Shown in pieces: positions 1-12,143 of a stretch of DNA of 64,000 nt. The DNA lies in NCBI GenBank assembly GCA_018350325.1, contig JAEVLN010000005.1:1002142-1066141 (forward strand). Direction: 5' to 3'. The stretch is from Globodera rostochiensis. Its lineage: Eukaryota; Nematoda; Chromadorea; Rhabditida; Heteroderidae. The first letter of the stretch is position 1; each line of letters opens with the position of its first letter. The notes below the pieces were generated by a model. The model did not search any database, was not told the origin of the DNA, and saw nothing but the letters and a program-made list of their open reading frames with translations. Both the position numbers and the translations under genes were made by a program.

Positions 1-3000
1 GTGTATGTGTGAAATTTTTGCCATTTAATCAATTTTCCCAGACAAAGTTAACATTTTTCAATCACCGACTTCACGAAAACAATTGAAAGATAGAAAGGAA
101 TGGCATATACAACTATATTTTAGAATGTCTCCAATGAAAATAAAATTAATAATAACTTGGTGCTCTGCTGAACTACGCAACCCATTCTTAAACCAATGGC
201 TGCACAATTTCAAGCTCTATCCAATATCATCAAAGTGGTGTGAATTGATGCACGCTAAGCTTAAATATAAATTTCAAAATTTTTGTATTTGTAAAAAAAA
301 AGGTGCATCTTCGAATAAATATGCCTATAACTCGGTTTTCAGAGGAGCTATTACGTTGAACAAAATAACATACGAAACAACTTTTTGGTCTCTATCCAAG
401 GAAAACAAAAACGTCTGAATTGCTGCAAGCTAGGCTGAGATATAAGCTGCTAGACAACGTCTTACTTTTGTTTCCAAATTTTTGACATTTAGGCTTGTAA
501 ATTGGCTCAAAACAGTCAAAATGAGCTCAGAGTTGGGAGAGGCCTTTGCAAAAAGCTTCCACCCAACACAATTAAAAGCAGTCGCATTGTAACAATTTGA
601 AAAGGAAAAACCAAATTTAAGCTTTATACTTTTAAGTGTATGTGTGAAATTTTTGCCATTTAATCAATTTTCCCAGTTTCAGAATGTCTCCAATGAAAAT
701 AAAATTAATATTTAAATGCCTATAACTTGGTGCTCTGCTGAACTAAACAACCCATTCTTAAACCAATGGCTGCACAATTTCATGCTCTATCCAATAACAT
801 CAAAGTGGTGTGAATTGATGCACGCTAAGCTTAAATATAAATTTCAAAATTTTTGTATTTGTAAAAAAAATGTGCATCTTCGCATAAATGTGCCTATTAG
901 ATGAACAAAATAAAATACGAAACAACTTTTTGGTCTCTATCCAAGGACAACAAAAACGTCTGAATTGCTGCAAGCCAGCCTGAGATATAAGCTGCTAGAC
1001 AACGTCTTACATTTGTTTCTAAATTTTTGACATTTAGGCTTGTAAATTGGCTCAAAACAGTCAAAATGAGCTCAGAGTTGGGAGAGGCTTTTGCAATAAG
1101 CTTCCACACAACACAAATTAAAAGCAGTCGCATTGTAACAATTTGAAAAGGAAAAACCAGATTTAAGCTTTATACTTTTAAGTGTATGTGTGAAATTTTT
1201 GGGATTTAATCAATTTTCCCAGACAAAGTTAACATTTTTCAATCACCGACTTCACGAAAACAATTAAAAGATAGAAAGGAATGGCATATACAACTATATT
1301 TTAGAATGTCTCCAATGAAAATAAAATTAATATTTAAATGCCTATAACTTGGTGCTCTGCTGAACTAAGCAACCCATTCTTTAACCAATGGCTGCACAAT
1401 TTCATGCTCTATCCAATAACATCAAAGTGGTGTGAATTGATGCACGCTAAGCTTAAATATAAATTTCAAAATTTTTGTATTTGTAAAAAAAAAATGTGCA
1501 TCTTCGGATAAATATGCCTATAACTCGGTTTTCAGAGGAGCTATTACGTTGAACAAAATAACATACGAAACAACTTTTTGGTCTCTATCCAAGGACAACA
1601 AAAACGTCTGAATTGCTGCAAGCTAGGCTGAGATATAAGCTGCTAGACAACGTCTTATTTTTGTTTCCAAATTTTTGACATTTAGGCTTGTAAATTGGCT
1701 CAAAACAGTCAAAATGAGCTCAGAGTTGGGAGAGGCCTTTGCAAAAAGCTTCCACCCAACACAATTAAAAGCAGTCGCATTGTAACAATTTGAAAAAGGA
1801 AAAGCCAAATTTAAGCTTTATACTTTTAAGTGTATGTGTGAAATTTTTGGGATTTATCAATTTTCCCAGACAAAGTTAACATTTTTCAATCACCGACTTC
1901 ACGAAAACAATTGAAAGATAGAAAGGAATGGCATATACAACTATATTTTAGAATGTCTCCAATGAAAATAAAATTAATATTTAAATGCCTATAACTTGGT
2001 GCTCTGCTGAACTAAGCAACCCATTCTTAAACCAATGGCTGCACAATTTCATGCTCTATCCAATAACATCAAAGTGGTGTGAATTGATGCACGCTAAGCT
2101 TAAATATAAATTTCAAAATTTTTGTATTTGTAAAAAAATGTGCGTCTTCGCATAAATGTGCCTATAACTCGGCTTTCAGAGGAGCTATTACGTTGAACAA
2201 AATAAAATACGAAACAACTTTTTGGTCTCTATCCAAGGACAACAAAAACGTCTGAATTGCTGCAAGCTAGGCTGAGATATAAGCTGCTAGACAACGTCTT
2301 ACTTTTGTTTCCAAATTTTTGACATTTAGGCTTGTAAATTGGCTCAAAACAGTCAAAATGAGCTCAGAGTTGGGAGAGGCCTTTGCAAAAAGCTTCCACC
2401 CAACACAATTAAAAGCAGTCGCATTGTAACAATTTGAAAAAGGAAAAGCCAAATTTAAGCTTTATACTTTTAAGTGTATGTGTGAAATTTTTGGGATTTA
2501 ATCAATTTTCCCAGACAAAGTTAACATTTTTCAATCACCGACTTCACGAAAACAATTGAAAGATAGAAAGGAATGGCATATACAACTATATTTTAGAATG
2601 TCTCCAATGAAAATAAAATTAATATTTAAATGCCTATAACTTGGTGCTCTGCTGAACTAAGCAACCCATTCTTAAACCAATGGCTGCACAATTTCATGCT
2701 CTATCCAATAACATCAAAGTGGTGTGAATTGATGCACGCTAAGCTTAAATATAAATTTCAAAATTTTTGTATTTGTAAAAAAATGTGCGTCTTCGCATAA
2801 ATGTGCCTATAACTCGGCTTTCAGAGGAGCTATTACGTTGAACAAAATAAAATACGAAACAACTTTTTGGTCTCTATCCAAGGACAACAAAAACGTCTGA
2901 ATTGCTGCAAGCTAGGCTGAGATATAAGCTGCTAGACAACGTCTTACTTTTGTTTCCAAATTTTTGACATTTAGGCTTGTAAATTGGCTCAAAACAGTCA

Positions 3001-6000
3001 AAATGAGCTCAGAGTTGGGAGAGGCCTTTGCAAAAAGCTTCCACCCAACACAATTAAAAGCAGTCGCATTGTAACAATTTGAAAAAGGAAAAGCCAAATT
3101 TAAGCTTTATACTTTTAAGTGTATGTGTGAAATTTTGGGATTTATCAATTTTCCCAGACAAAGTTAACATTTTTCAATCACCGACTTCACGAAAACAATT
3201 GAAAGATAGAAAGGAATGGCATATACAACTATATTTTAGAATGTCTCCAATGAAAATAAAATTAATATTTAAATGCCTATAACTTGGTGCTCTGCTGAAC
3301 TAAGCAACCCATTCTTAAACCAATGGCTGCACAATTTCATGCTCTATCCAATAACATCAAAGTGGTGTGAATTGATGCACGCTAAGCTTAAATATAAATT
3401 TCAAAATTTTTGTATTTGTAAAAAAATGTGCGTCTTCGCATAAATGTGCCTATAACTCGGCTTTCAGAGGAGCTATTACGTTGAACAAAATAAAATACGA
3501 AACAACTTTTTGGTCTCTATCCAAGGACAACAAAAACGTCTGAATTGCTGCAAGCTAGGCTGAGATATAAGCTGCTAGACAACGTCTTACTTTTGTTTCC
3601 AAATTTTTGACATTTAGGCTTGTAAATTGGCTCAAAACAGTCAAAATGAGCTCAGAGTTGGGAGAGGCCTTTGCAAAAAGCTTCCACCCAACACAATTAA
3701 AAGCAGTCGCATTGTAACAATTTGAAAAAGGAAAAGCCAAATTTAAGCTTTATACTTTTAAGTGTATGTGTGAAATTTTTGGGATTTAATCAATTTTCCC
3801 AGACAAAGTTAACATTTTTCAATCACCGACTTCACGAAAACAATTGAAAGATAGAAAGGAATGGCATATACAACTATATTTTAGAATGTCTCCAATGAAA
3901 ATAAAATTAATATTTAAATGCCTATAACTTGGTGCTCTGCTGAACTAAGCAACCCATTCTTAAACCAATGGCTGCACAATTTCATGCTCTATCCAATAAC
4001 ATCAAAGTGGTGTGAATTGATGCACGCTAAGCTTAAATATAAATTTCAAAATTTTTGTATTTGTAAAAAAATGTGCGTCTTCGCATAAATGTGCCTATAA
4101 CTCGGCTTTCAGAGGAGCTATTACGTTGAACAAAATAAAATACGAAACAACTTTTTGGTCTCTATCCAAGGACAACAAAAACGTCTGAATTGCTGCAAGC
4201 TAGGCTGAGATATAAGCTGCTAGACAACGTCTTACTTTTGTTTCCAAATTTTTGACATTTAGGCTTGTAAATTGGCTCAAAACAGTCAAAATGAGCTCAG
4301 AGTTGGGAGAGGCCTTTGCAAAAAGCTTCCACCCAACACAATTAAAAGCAGTCGCATTGTAACAATTTGAAAAAGGAAAAGCCAAATTTAAGCTTTATAC
4401 TTTTAAGTGTATGTGTGAAATTTTTGGGATTTAATCAATTTTCCCAGACAAAGTTAACATTTTTCAATCACCGACTTCACGAAAACAATTGAAAGATAGA
4501 AAGGAATGGCATATACAACTATATTTTAGAATGTCTCCAATGAAAATAAAATTAATATTTAAATGCCTATAACTTGGTGCTCTGCTGAACTAAGCAACCC
4601 ATTCTTAAACCAATGGCTGCACAATTTCATGCTCTATCCAATAACATCAAAGTGGTGTGAATTGATGCACGCTAAGCTTAAATATAAATTTCAAAATTTT
4701 TGTATTTGTAAAAAAAAATGTGCATATTCGAATAAATATGCCTATTACTCGGCTTTCAGAGGAGCTATTACGTTGAACAAAATAAAATACGAAACAACTT
4801 TTTGGTCTCTATCCAAGGACAACAAAAACGTCTGAATTGCTGCAAGCTAGGCTGAGATATAAGCTGCTAGACAACGTCTTACTTTTGTTTCCAAATTTTT
4901 GACATTTAGGCTTGTAAATTGGCTCAAAACAGTCAAAATGAGCTCAGAGTTGGGAGAGGCCTTTGCAAAAAGCTTCCACCCAACACAATTAAAAGCAGTC
5001 GCATTGTAACAATTTGAAAAAGGAAAAGCCAAATTTAAGCTTTATACTTTTAAGTGTATGTGTGAAATTTTTGGGATTTAATCAATTTTCCCAGACAAAG
5101 TTAACATTTTTCAATCACCGACTTCACGAAAACAATTGAAAGATAGAAAGGAATGGCATATACAACTATATTTTAGAATGTCTCCAATGAAAATAAAATT
5201 AATATTTAAATGCCTATAACTTGGTGCTCTGCTGAACTAAGCAACCCATTCTTAAACCAATGGCTGCACAATTTCAAGCTCTATCCAATAACATCAAAGT
5301 GGTGTGAATTGATGCACGCTAAGCTTAAATATAAATTTCAAAATTTTTGTATTTGTAAAAAAAAATGTGCATCTTCGCATAGATGTGCCTATAACTCGGC
5401 TTTCAGAGGAGTTATTACGTTGGACAAAATAACATACGAAACAACTTCTTGGTCTCTATCCAAGGACAACAAAAACGTCTGAATTGCTGCAAGCTAGGCT
5501 GAGATATAAGCTGCTAGACAACGTCTTACTTTTGTTTCCAAATTTTTGACATTTAGTCTTGTATATTGGCTCAAAACAGTCAAAATGAGCTCAGAGTTGG
5601 GAGAGGCTTTTGCAATAAGCTTCCACACAACACAAATTAAAAGCAGTCGCATTGTAACAATTTGAAAAGGAAAAACCAAATTTAAGCTTTATACTTTTAA
5701 GTGTATGTGTGAAATTTTTGCCATTTAATCAATTTTCCCAGACAAAGTTAACATTTTTCAATCACCGACTTCACGAAAACAATTGAAAGATAGAAAGGAA
5801 TGGCATATACAACTATATTTTAGAATGTCTCCAATGAAAATAAAATTAATAATAACTTGGTGCTCTGCTGAACTACGCAACCCATTCTTAAACCAATGGC
5901 TGCACAATTTCAAGCTCTATCCAATATCATCAAAGTGGTGTGAATTGATGCACGCTAAGCTTAAATATAAATTTCAAAATTTTTGTATTTGTAAAAAAAA

Positions 6001-7820
6001 AGGTGCATCTTCGAATAAATATGCCTATAACTCGGTTTTCAGAGGAGCTATTACGTTGGACAAAATAACATACGAAACAACTTTTTGGTCTCTATCCAAG
6101 GACAACAAAAACGTCTGAATTGCTGCAAGCTAGGCTGAGATATAAGCTGCTAGACAACGTCTTACTTTTGTTTCCAAATTTTTGACATTTAGGCTTGTAA
6201 ATTGGCTCAAAACAGTCAAAATGAGCTCAGAGTTGGGAGAGGCCTTTGCAAAAAGCTTCCACACAACACAAATTAAAAGCAGTCGCATTGTAACAATTTG
6301 AAAAGGAAAAACCAAATTTAAGCTTTATACTTTTAAGTGTATGTGTGAAATTTTTGCCATTTAATCAATTTTCCCAGACAAAGTTAACATTTTTCAATCA
6401 CCGACTTCACGAAAACAATTGAAAGATAGAAAGGAATGGCATATACAACTATATTTTAGAATGTCTCCAATGAAAATAAAATTAATATTTAAATGCCTAT
6501 AACTTGGTGCTCTGCTGAACTAAACAACCCATTCTTAAACCAATGGCTGCACAATTTCATGCTCTATCCAATAACATCAAAGTGGTGTGAATTGATGCAC
6601 GCTAAGCTTAAATATAAATTTCAAAATTTTTGTATTTGTAAAAAAAATGTGCATCTTCGCATAAATGTGCCTATTACTCGGCTTTCAGAGGAGCTATTAC
6701 GTTGAACAAAATAAAATACGAAACAACTTTTTGGTCTCTATCCAAGGACAACAAAAACGTCTGCATTGCTGCAAGCTAGGCTGAGATATAAGCTGCTAGA
6801 CAACGTCTTAGTTTTGTTTCCAAATTTTTGACATTTAGGCTTGTAAATTGGCTCAAAACAGTCAAAATGAGCTCAGAGTTGGGAGAGGCCTTTGCAAAAA
6901 GCTTCCACCCAACACAATTAAAAGCAGTCGCATTGTAACAATTTGAAAAAGGAAAAGCCAAATTTAAGCTTTATACTTTTAAGTGTATGTGTGAAATTTT
7001 TGGGATTTAATCAATTTTCCCAGACAAAGTTAACATTTTTCAATCACCGACTTCACGAAAACAATTGAAAGATAGAAAGGAATGGCATATACAACTATAT
7101 TTTAGAATGTCTCCAATGAAAATAATTAATATTTAAATGCCTATAACTTGGTGCTCTGCTGAACTAAGCAACCCATTCTTAAACCAATGGCTGCACAATT
7201 TCATGCTCTATCCAATAACATCAAAGTGGTGTGAATTGATGCACGCTAAGCTTAAATATAAATTTCAAAATTTTTGTATTTGTAAAAAAAATGTGCGTCT
7301 TCGCATAAATGTGCCTATAACTCGGCTTTCAGAGGAGCTATTACGTTGAACAAAATAAAATACGAAACAACTTTTTGGTCTCTATCCAAGGACAACAAAA
7401 ACGTCTGAATTGCTGCAAGCTAGGCTGAGATATAAGCTGCTAGACAACGTCTTAGTTTTGTTTCCAAATTTTTGACATTTAGGCTTGTAAATTGGCTCAA
7501 AACAGTCAAAATGAGCTCAGAGTTGGGAGAGGCCTTTGCAAAAAGCTTCCACACAACACAAATTAAAAGCAGTCGCATTGTAACAATTTGAAAAGGAAAA
7601 ACCAAATTTAAGCTTTATACTTTTAAGTGTATGTGTGAAATTTTTGGGATTTAATCAATTTTCCCAGACAAAGTTAACATTTTTCAATCACCGACTTCAC
7701 GAAAACAATTGAAAGATAGAAAGGAATGGCATATACAACTATATTTTAGAATGTCTCCAATGAAAATAAAATTAATAATAACTTGGTGCTCTGCTGAACT
7801 AAGCAACCCATTCTTAAACC
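1..7820. repeat. Satellite array, unit about 645 bp, 12 full units plus a partial
   Basis: A head-to-tail repeat begins at or before base 1. Unit starts, marked by the motif GTGTATGTGTGAAATTTTTG, fall near 1, 638, 1182, 1829, 2474, 3119, 3762, 4407, 5054, 5701, 6337, 6983 and 7627. Spacing is mostly 636-647 bp. The unit at 638 is only about 544 bp because of two internal deletions. The last unit stops abruptly at 7820. Units between 2474 and 4407 are nearly identical, while those at both ends carry more variants. Short open frames recur in every unit on both strands, but they shift with indels and have no start or splice logic, so I read the array as non-coding satellite. Confidence 0.97.
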
Positions 7821-7822
7821 AA

Positions 7823-8107
7823 GCCAAAACCTATTGGAGGGGTCGGGGTCTTTGATCACGCCGCCACCAAACTCAAACCTATTGGAGAAACCCTTGATCA
7901 TGCCGCCCTAAACAAAACCTATTGGAGGGTTTAGAACCTTTGATCATGCCGCCCTAAACAAAACCTATTGGAGGGGTAGATCCTTTGATCTTGCTGCACC
8001 GAGCCAAAACCTATTGAAGGGGTCTAACCTTTGATCTTGCCGCCCCAAGCCAAAACCTATTGAAGAGGGCTGAACCTTTTGATCAAGCCGCTCACAAAGC
8101 CAAATAT
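7823..8107. repeat. Degenerate tandem repeat, about 55-60 bp unit
   Basis: Five to six imperfect units share CAAAACCTATTG, then a G-rich stretch, then CTTTGATC and GCCGCC. The repeat abuts the truncated last satellite unit directly, so it marks the array boundary. No coding content is visible. Confidence 0.85.
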
Positions 8108-8883
8108 TGGGCCCGGTGCCAAATCTAAAATTCAACTTTTCCTTCCCCGCCCCCTTAAGGTTATTAAGCACCTGTCAATCAAACTTTTGCCGCGCACCAA
8201 AACTTTCCCCTCTCAGCTGTCAATCAAATTTTTTAAAGTTTGCAACAAAAAATTCGAGCAAATCGATTTCACTGTTGTGACATTTTTAAATAAGGCATAA
8301 TGTGATAATACATTTCGTTAATTTCTTCAATATTTTTTCCACCCGTATTACCACTTTGCCCGTCCAAAAAATAAAGGCCGTCAATCTTTTCCCACTTTTG
8401 TAGTTTAGACCACAAAAAATTTCGGGCTCATATAAGCTATTTAGAACGAATTTTACGAAATTTATTTAGATCAATTCCCGCCTAAATTAAAAAGGGTAAC
8501 AACATTTTCAACTAAATGCCTGAAAATACACTGGGTATCTCGAGAATTTAATAATTTCAACAAACGTTCTTATTGCCTTTCGCAATCTTCTAAATTTTTT
8601 TTTGTGCCCAAACAAATGATTTTTCAGATTTTATAAGATTTTCAGATTTCTAATGCAGGTTTAAATTTTTGTTTATATTTAAATTTGCAATCATTACTCG
8701 ATAATGAAGAGAAATCAATCTCAACTCCCAAATTAGCAACAGCAGCGATATTGAAAATGACCCCATCCCAAGTAAAAAAGCAACAACATTTTCAATTAAA
8801 TGCCCCATGTAAAATAACCCCCCACCCTCAAGGTCATTTCCGATTTTGCCCAGCCCTGGTAGGTAGCATAGGAACAAATACAT
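8108..8883. other. AT-rich spacer without recognisable gene
   Basis: Short open frames only, with no splice-consistent exon and no known domain. Nothing further seen. Confidence 0.6.
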
Positions 8884-9416
8884 CGGCTCTTATGCACTTT
8901 GCCCCCCATGATTTTTTTGTTGTTGCTAAAACACTAAAAAAAATGTTTTGTAATCGAGGGTGTAGAATCCGAATCTGACATCCATTTCGACCGATTTCGA
9001 ACCCCGTACCCGAATTCGAACAAATTTTTGAAAATTCAATTTTTTTTTCAAAATTCACATTTATTGCTCAAAATCGATTCAAATGCACGAAAATTCTTTT
9101 AAATGAGTACCTAGGCAACAGTAATATTAAACACGCTCGCATGGGTACAAAACACTCACTTGTGACCAAAAATTATAAAACACAACATTATGATCGCCGA
9201 AATGTTTACGCCACAAAAATGAATCGATTTTGAGCAATAAATGTGAATTTTGAAAAAAATTGAATTTTCGAAAATTTGTTCGAATTCGGGTCCGGGGTTC
9301 GAAATCGGTCGAAATGGATGTCAGATTCGGATTCTACACCCTCGATTACCATTAAAACATTTTTTCAGTGTTTTAGCAACAACAAAAAAATCATGGGGGC
9401 AAAGTGCATAAGAGCC
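8884..9416. mobile_element. Foldback (inverted-repeat) element
   Basis: Two arms of about 200 bp (8884-9086 and 9215-9416) are near-perfect reverse complements around a spacer of about 130 bp. The outer ends read GGCTCTTATGCAC and GTGCATAAGAGCC. There is no open frame of interest inside, so this looks like a non-autonomous foldback or MITE. A fragment of the arm (around GTCGAAATGGATGT) also occurs near 41460, inside an intron of the thioredoxin gene, so the family is dispersed. Confidence 0.88.
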
Positions 9417-9444
9417 GTTCTAAATTATATTAAGCTAAATTTTA

Positions 9445-10287
9445 ATGGTTCCATCGGAGCAACAGCCGGAAGAAGCGGAGGATGAAGTGTTGGAGTTGGA
9501 CAAGAAAAAGAAGAAATCAAAGAAGCCCGACTTGAAGCTGTCCGATGATGAACTTGAAGAGGAAAAGGTGCTAAAGTATCTATGGTTGCACCCATTATTT
9601 AAAAAAAGTAGAATTTTGACATATTGTTCGGGCTCGGGGACCAGGCCCGTAACGAAAGGGAAGGACTAAAGCCCCCCCCCCCCCGAAATGTTTTTGAGAA
9701 AAACCCCTTAGGGGGGATCCTTCTGTCTTGCACTTAGTCATTTTTGGGTCATTTCATGGCAACACCCCGTTTGGTTTGTGTTGCCTTGAAGCAAATTTGG
9801 TTATGCAAAAATAAAGCGCCATAATGTCACACAAAAAAAAATCCCGAATAGGGCAGGAAAATTCAAAAAACACCTTCTCAAAACTCGTTACTAAATCTTC
9901 ATGAACCACCCCCTAAAATCGAACATTTAATGCGAGAAAAGAATCCAGAAAGTGAGTCCTCTGTTTTCTTTCGCATTTTTTTCAATTTTCTTTCCATTGC
10001 TCTAACATTTTTTCATTGGTCTCCGGGAAGAAGAAAACGTACCACCGGAGGTGCAACGGGCGGGCAGCAAAAAGACCGCGTTCACAAATTTCACTGAAAT
10101 TTGTCGTCTGCTAAAGCGCGACCCCAAACATGTGCTACAATTTTTGATGGCCGAGTTGGGAACGACGTGGGTAACAACTCTCTAGAAACATTCCTTTTTA
10201 GTGGTTCCATTGACGGAAACCAATGTCTGATTGTCAAGGGCAAATTCCAGCAGAAACACTTTGAAAATGTGCTGCGCGGATACATAA
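9445..10287 (+). pseudogene. eIF2-beta-like fragment (translation initiation factor 2 subunit beta)
   Basis: Three exon-like pieces are visible: 9445-9567 (ATG, acidic, then a KKKKK run), about 10037-10166, and 10202-10287. The last two encode the conserved core, with [23 protein letters not shown] and GSIDGNQ followed by [17 protein letters not shown]. This matches the eIF2-beta region just before its zinc ribbon. Two things are missing: the segment between the Lys-rich start and the core (in other animals containing a YTYEELL-like stretch), and the C-terminal CxxC zinc ribbon, which should follow the last piece. The splice phase between the first and second pieces does not close. In the intact family, eIF2-beta binds eIF5/eIF2B and helps recruit initiator tRNA. 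This copy could not do the full job as seen. It is probably a truncated paralogue, though an unfound distal exon cannot be excluded. Confidence 0.75.
9672..9684. repeat. Poly-C tract (13 C)
   Basis: Homopolymer run just downstream of the first eIF2-beta-like exon; one of several C/G runs in the window. Confidence 0.95.
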
Positions 10288-10464
10288 GTATGGCTTTTTA
10301 AATCATCACAAAACACGCAAAATCAACAAAAAGTTAATTGAATTTTTTTTTTGTTAGGAAATTACAACCAATTTTCATAATTTTGTTTTTTAATGTAAAT
10401 TCGGGCCCGTGAAATTAGAATTTACCTTTTTGTTTTTTTATTTATTTTTTCGCCTATTAAAGCG

Positions 10465-10494
10465 GCTCGGCGGTGCCGATAGGCGCCGCCGAGC
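10465..10494. repeat. GC-rich hairpin of a dispersed repeat family
   Basis: The palindrome GCTCGGCGG ... CCGCCGAGC surrounds the core TGCCGATAGGCG. The same core recurs near 24633, 35304, 51439, 55950 and 56061, and in mutated form near 24188. It is usually followed by an A/T stretch and TTTTTGACTCAATTTG. It looks like a repeat-family signature rather than a gene terminator. Confidence 0.8.
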
Positions 10495-10576
10495 CCCTAA
10501 ATATTGTTTTGTGTCTTCATTCTTATCATTGATTTCAAAGTTCATAAATTTTGTTGTGGATTGTTTTTCGGAATAG

Positions 10577-11579
10577 GAAGGCGCATTTAAAACTGCTCAG
10601 AACATGCGCTTCATCCATCCCTTTCCGACCTCTCAACTCTCTTCTAATGATTTGCTCTGTGCCGTGTCCGCTTGGCTAACGCCTCCTATTGATGATGAAG
10701 CCGGCAATGCTGGGGCGGACTGCTCTTCGACGACGACTGGTCCGTTCTTCATTTCGGAACGCTTTACAGAACATTTTTGCTTGAACCTGACGACCTGTAG
10801 ATGCACCGGCCAACCTGTTGAGATTAGTCCAAATCTTAAAAAAGCTTGGTTCGGCTAAACAGATTTTTTTGGTCCGCAAGCTCTGGGCTAACTTTTTGCC
10901 TCCCTCTGCACAAAACTGAAATCTCAGTGCCCATGGTCTTCTCCCATGACGAATGGTTTGTCCAATGTGTGCCAGCTCTGGGCGAACTGCTTGGCAAACT
11001 CTTGTTGCGAGATGAACATCAACAACAGCAGTGGAATGAGGAGTGCCAGGTGCTGAGGTATTTGCTTGGTCTGGCCGTGCGCATTCCGATGCGGACACGA
11101 TCACGGGAAGAGATGCGGCTGTTCATTGTACTTAGACTCAAAACATATTATTATCCATTTCATTTTTTATGACATTTTCGGCACATTGCTGTGCTGCTCA
11201 TCACAGCCGGCGCACGAACGTACCAGAAGACTGGCGCAGAAAACGCTGGTTGTGTTGCTGAAACGCTTCGATCCCGTGGCCCAGTTTTTGCTACTGTCTC
11301 GACTTTTCCAGGTTTTTGTTTCGCATTGGAATATATTTGGAACTTGATGAACTGCCTGGACGCATTATTTCAGCTACTTTTTCTGCGCGCGATTCCGCTC
11401 TCAAATCCAGAGTACGGCCCCAACTGTTGGCCTGGCTGGTGGACATCTACCGGACGAAATGCTATGCCAGGGAGGAGCAGAATGAGGGCTCATCAGCCGC
11501 CATCATCGCTGAACTGTTTCAGGCACAGCTCTGCCATTTCTACTCTCAAATACGGGAGATTGTGTTTGATGGTCTGTAG
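10577..11579 (+). pseudogene. Unrecognised gene remnant with shifted frames
   Basis: Several stretches look like protein but lie in different frames. They are 10577-10800 (after an AG acceptor), a Leu-rich helical piece at 10803-10920 containing LLRLVQILKKLG, 10930-11120 containing EWFVQCVPALGELLGKLL, 11206-11310 containing RLAQKTLVVLLKRFDP, and 11330-11579 ending at a TAG. The pieces are rich in Leu and helix-forming residues, as in HEAT/armadillo-type proteins, but I do not recognise the family. Between the last two pieces the frame changes without a usable splice site, and the 10800 junction has no plausible intron either. I infer a decaying gene. An intact gene with assembly errors would be the alternative. 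Confidence 0.45.
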
Positions 11580-11659
11580 CACCTTTGGATTTAACAATTT
11601 GGCAATCCAGCCCATTGACAAGCTCAAAGATTTTAGCATCAAAAAATTAAGAAAAACCC

Positions 11660-12143
11660 GGAGAATTTTTTAAAAATAAGAATAAATCACTAGCTTTAAT
11701 AAATTTAAACGGTATTAGTGGCGATGGTCACCCTCCGCTCATCCCTTTTTTTTAAAAAGAATTTTTTTTTTCAAAATTGGGAAAAAGGTGTTTCTAATTT
11801 GGCCGGGACCAAAGAGTCCGCACTCCTTCTCCCACTTTGCTTCTTTTCTGCCCTTCTTTTACTCTTTCGATTGGAGGCCAGAGAAAAACAAATGGTTGTG
11901 TCTGACTAAAAAAGAGAAAATAGGCGAATTAATGTGAATTGATTGGGTTAGTTTTGTTGTCTGTTTTGGGGATAATTATTAGGCGGGTTTTTGGATACAA
12001 AAATAGCAAAAAACAATTTGCAAATATACATAAAATATATTTCCGCATTGGCACTAATCATTTACAATCAAAAAGAAATATTTAATTTTTGATTGTCGGA
12101 CATCAAACTAATTATTTCCTATTTTTAGTACATATTATATATT
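11660..12143. other. Intergenic AT-rich stretch upstream of the CHID1-type gene
   Basis: No exon or repeat recognised. It should hold the promoter of the following gene, but no clear motif stands out. Confidence 0.5.

Noticed and set aside
83..7605. Recurrent frames of 60-110 codons in the satellite (starting MPITWCSAEL or MAFPFSNCYN)
   Set aside because: They repeat with the satellite unit, are broken by indels in many copies, lack homology and splice logic, and occur on both strands.
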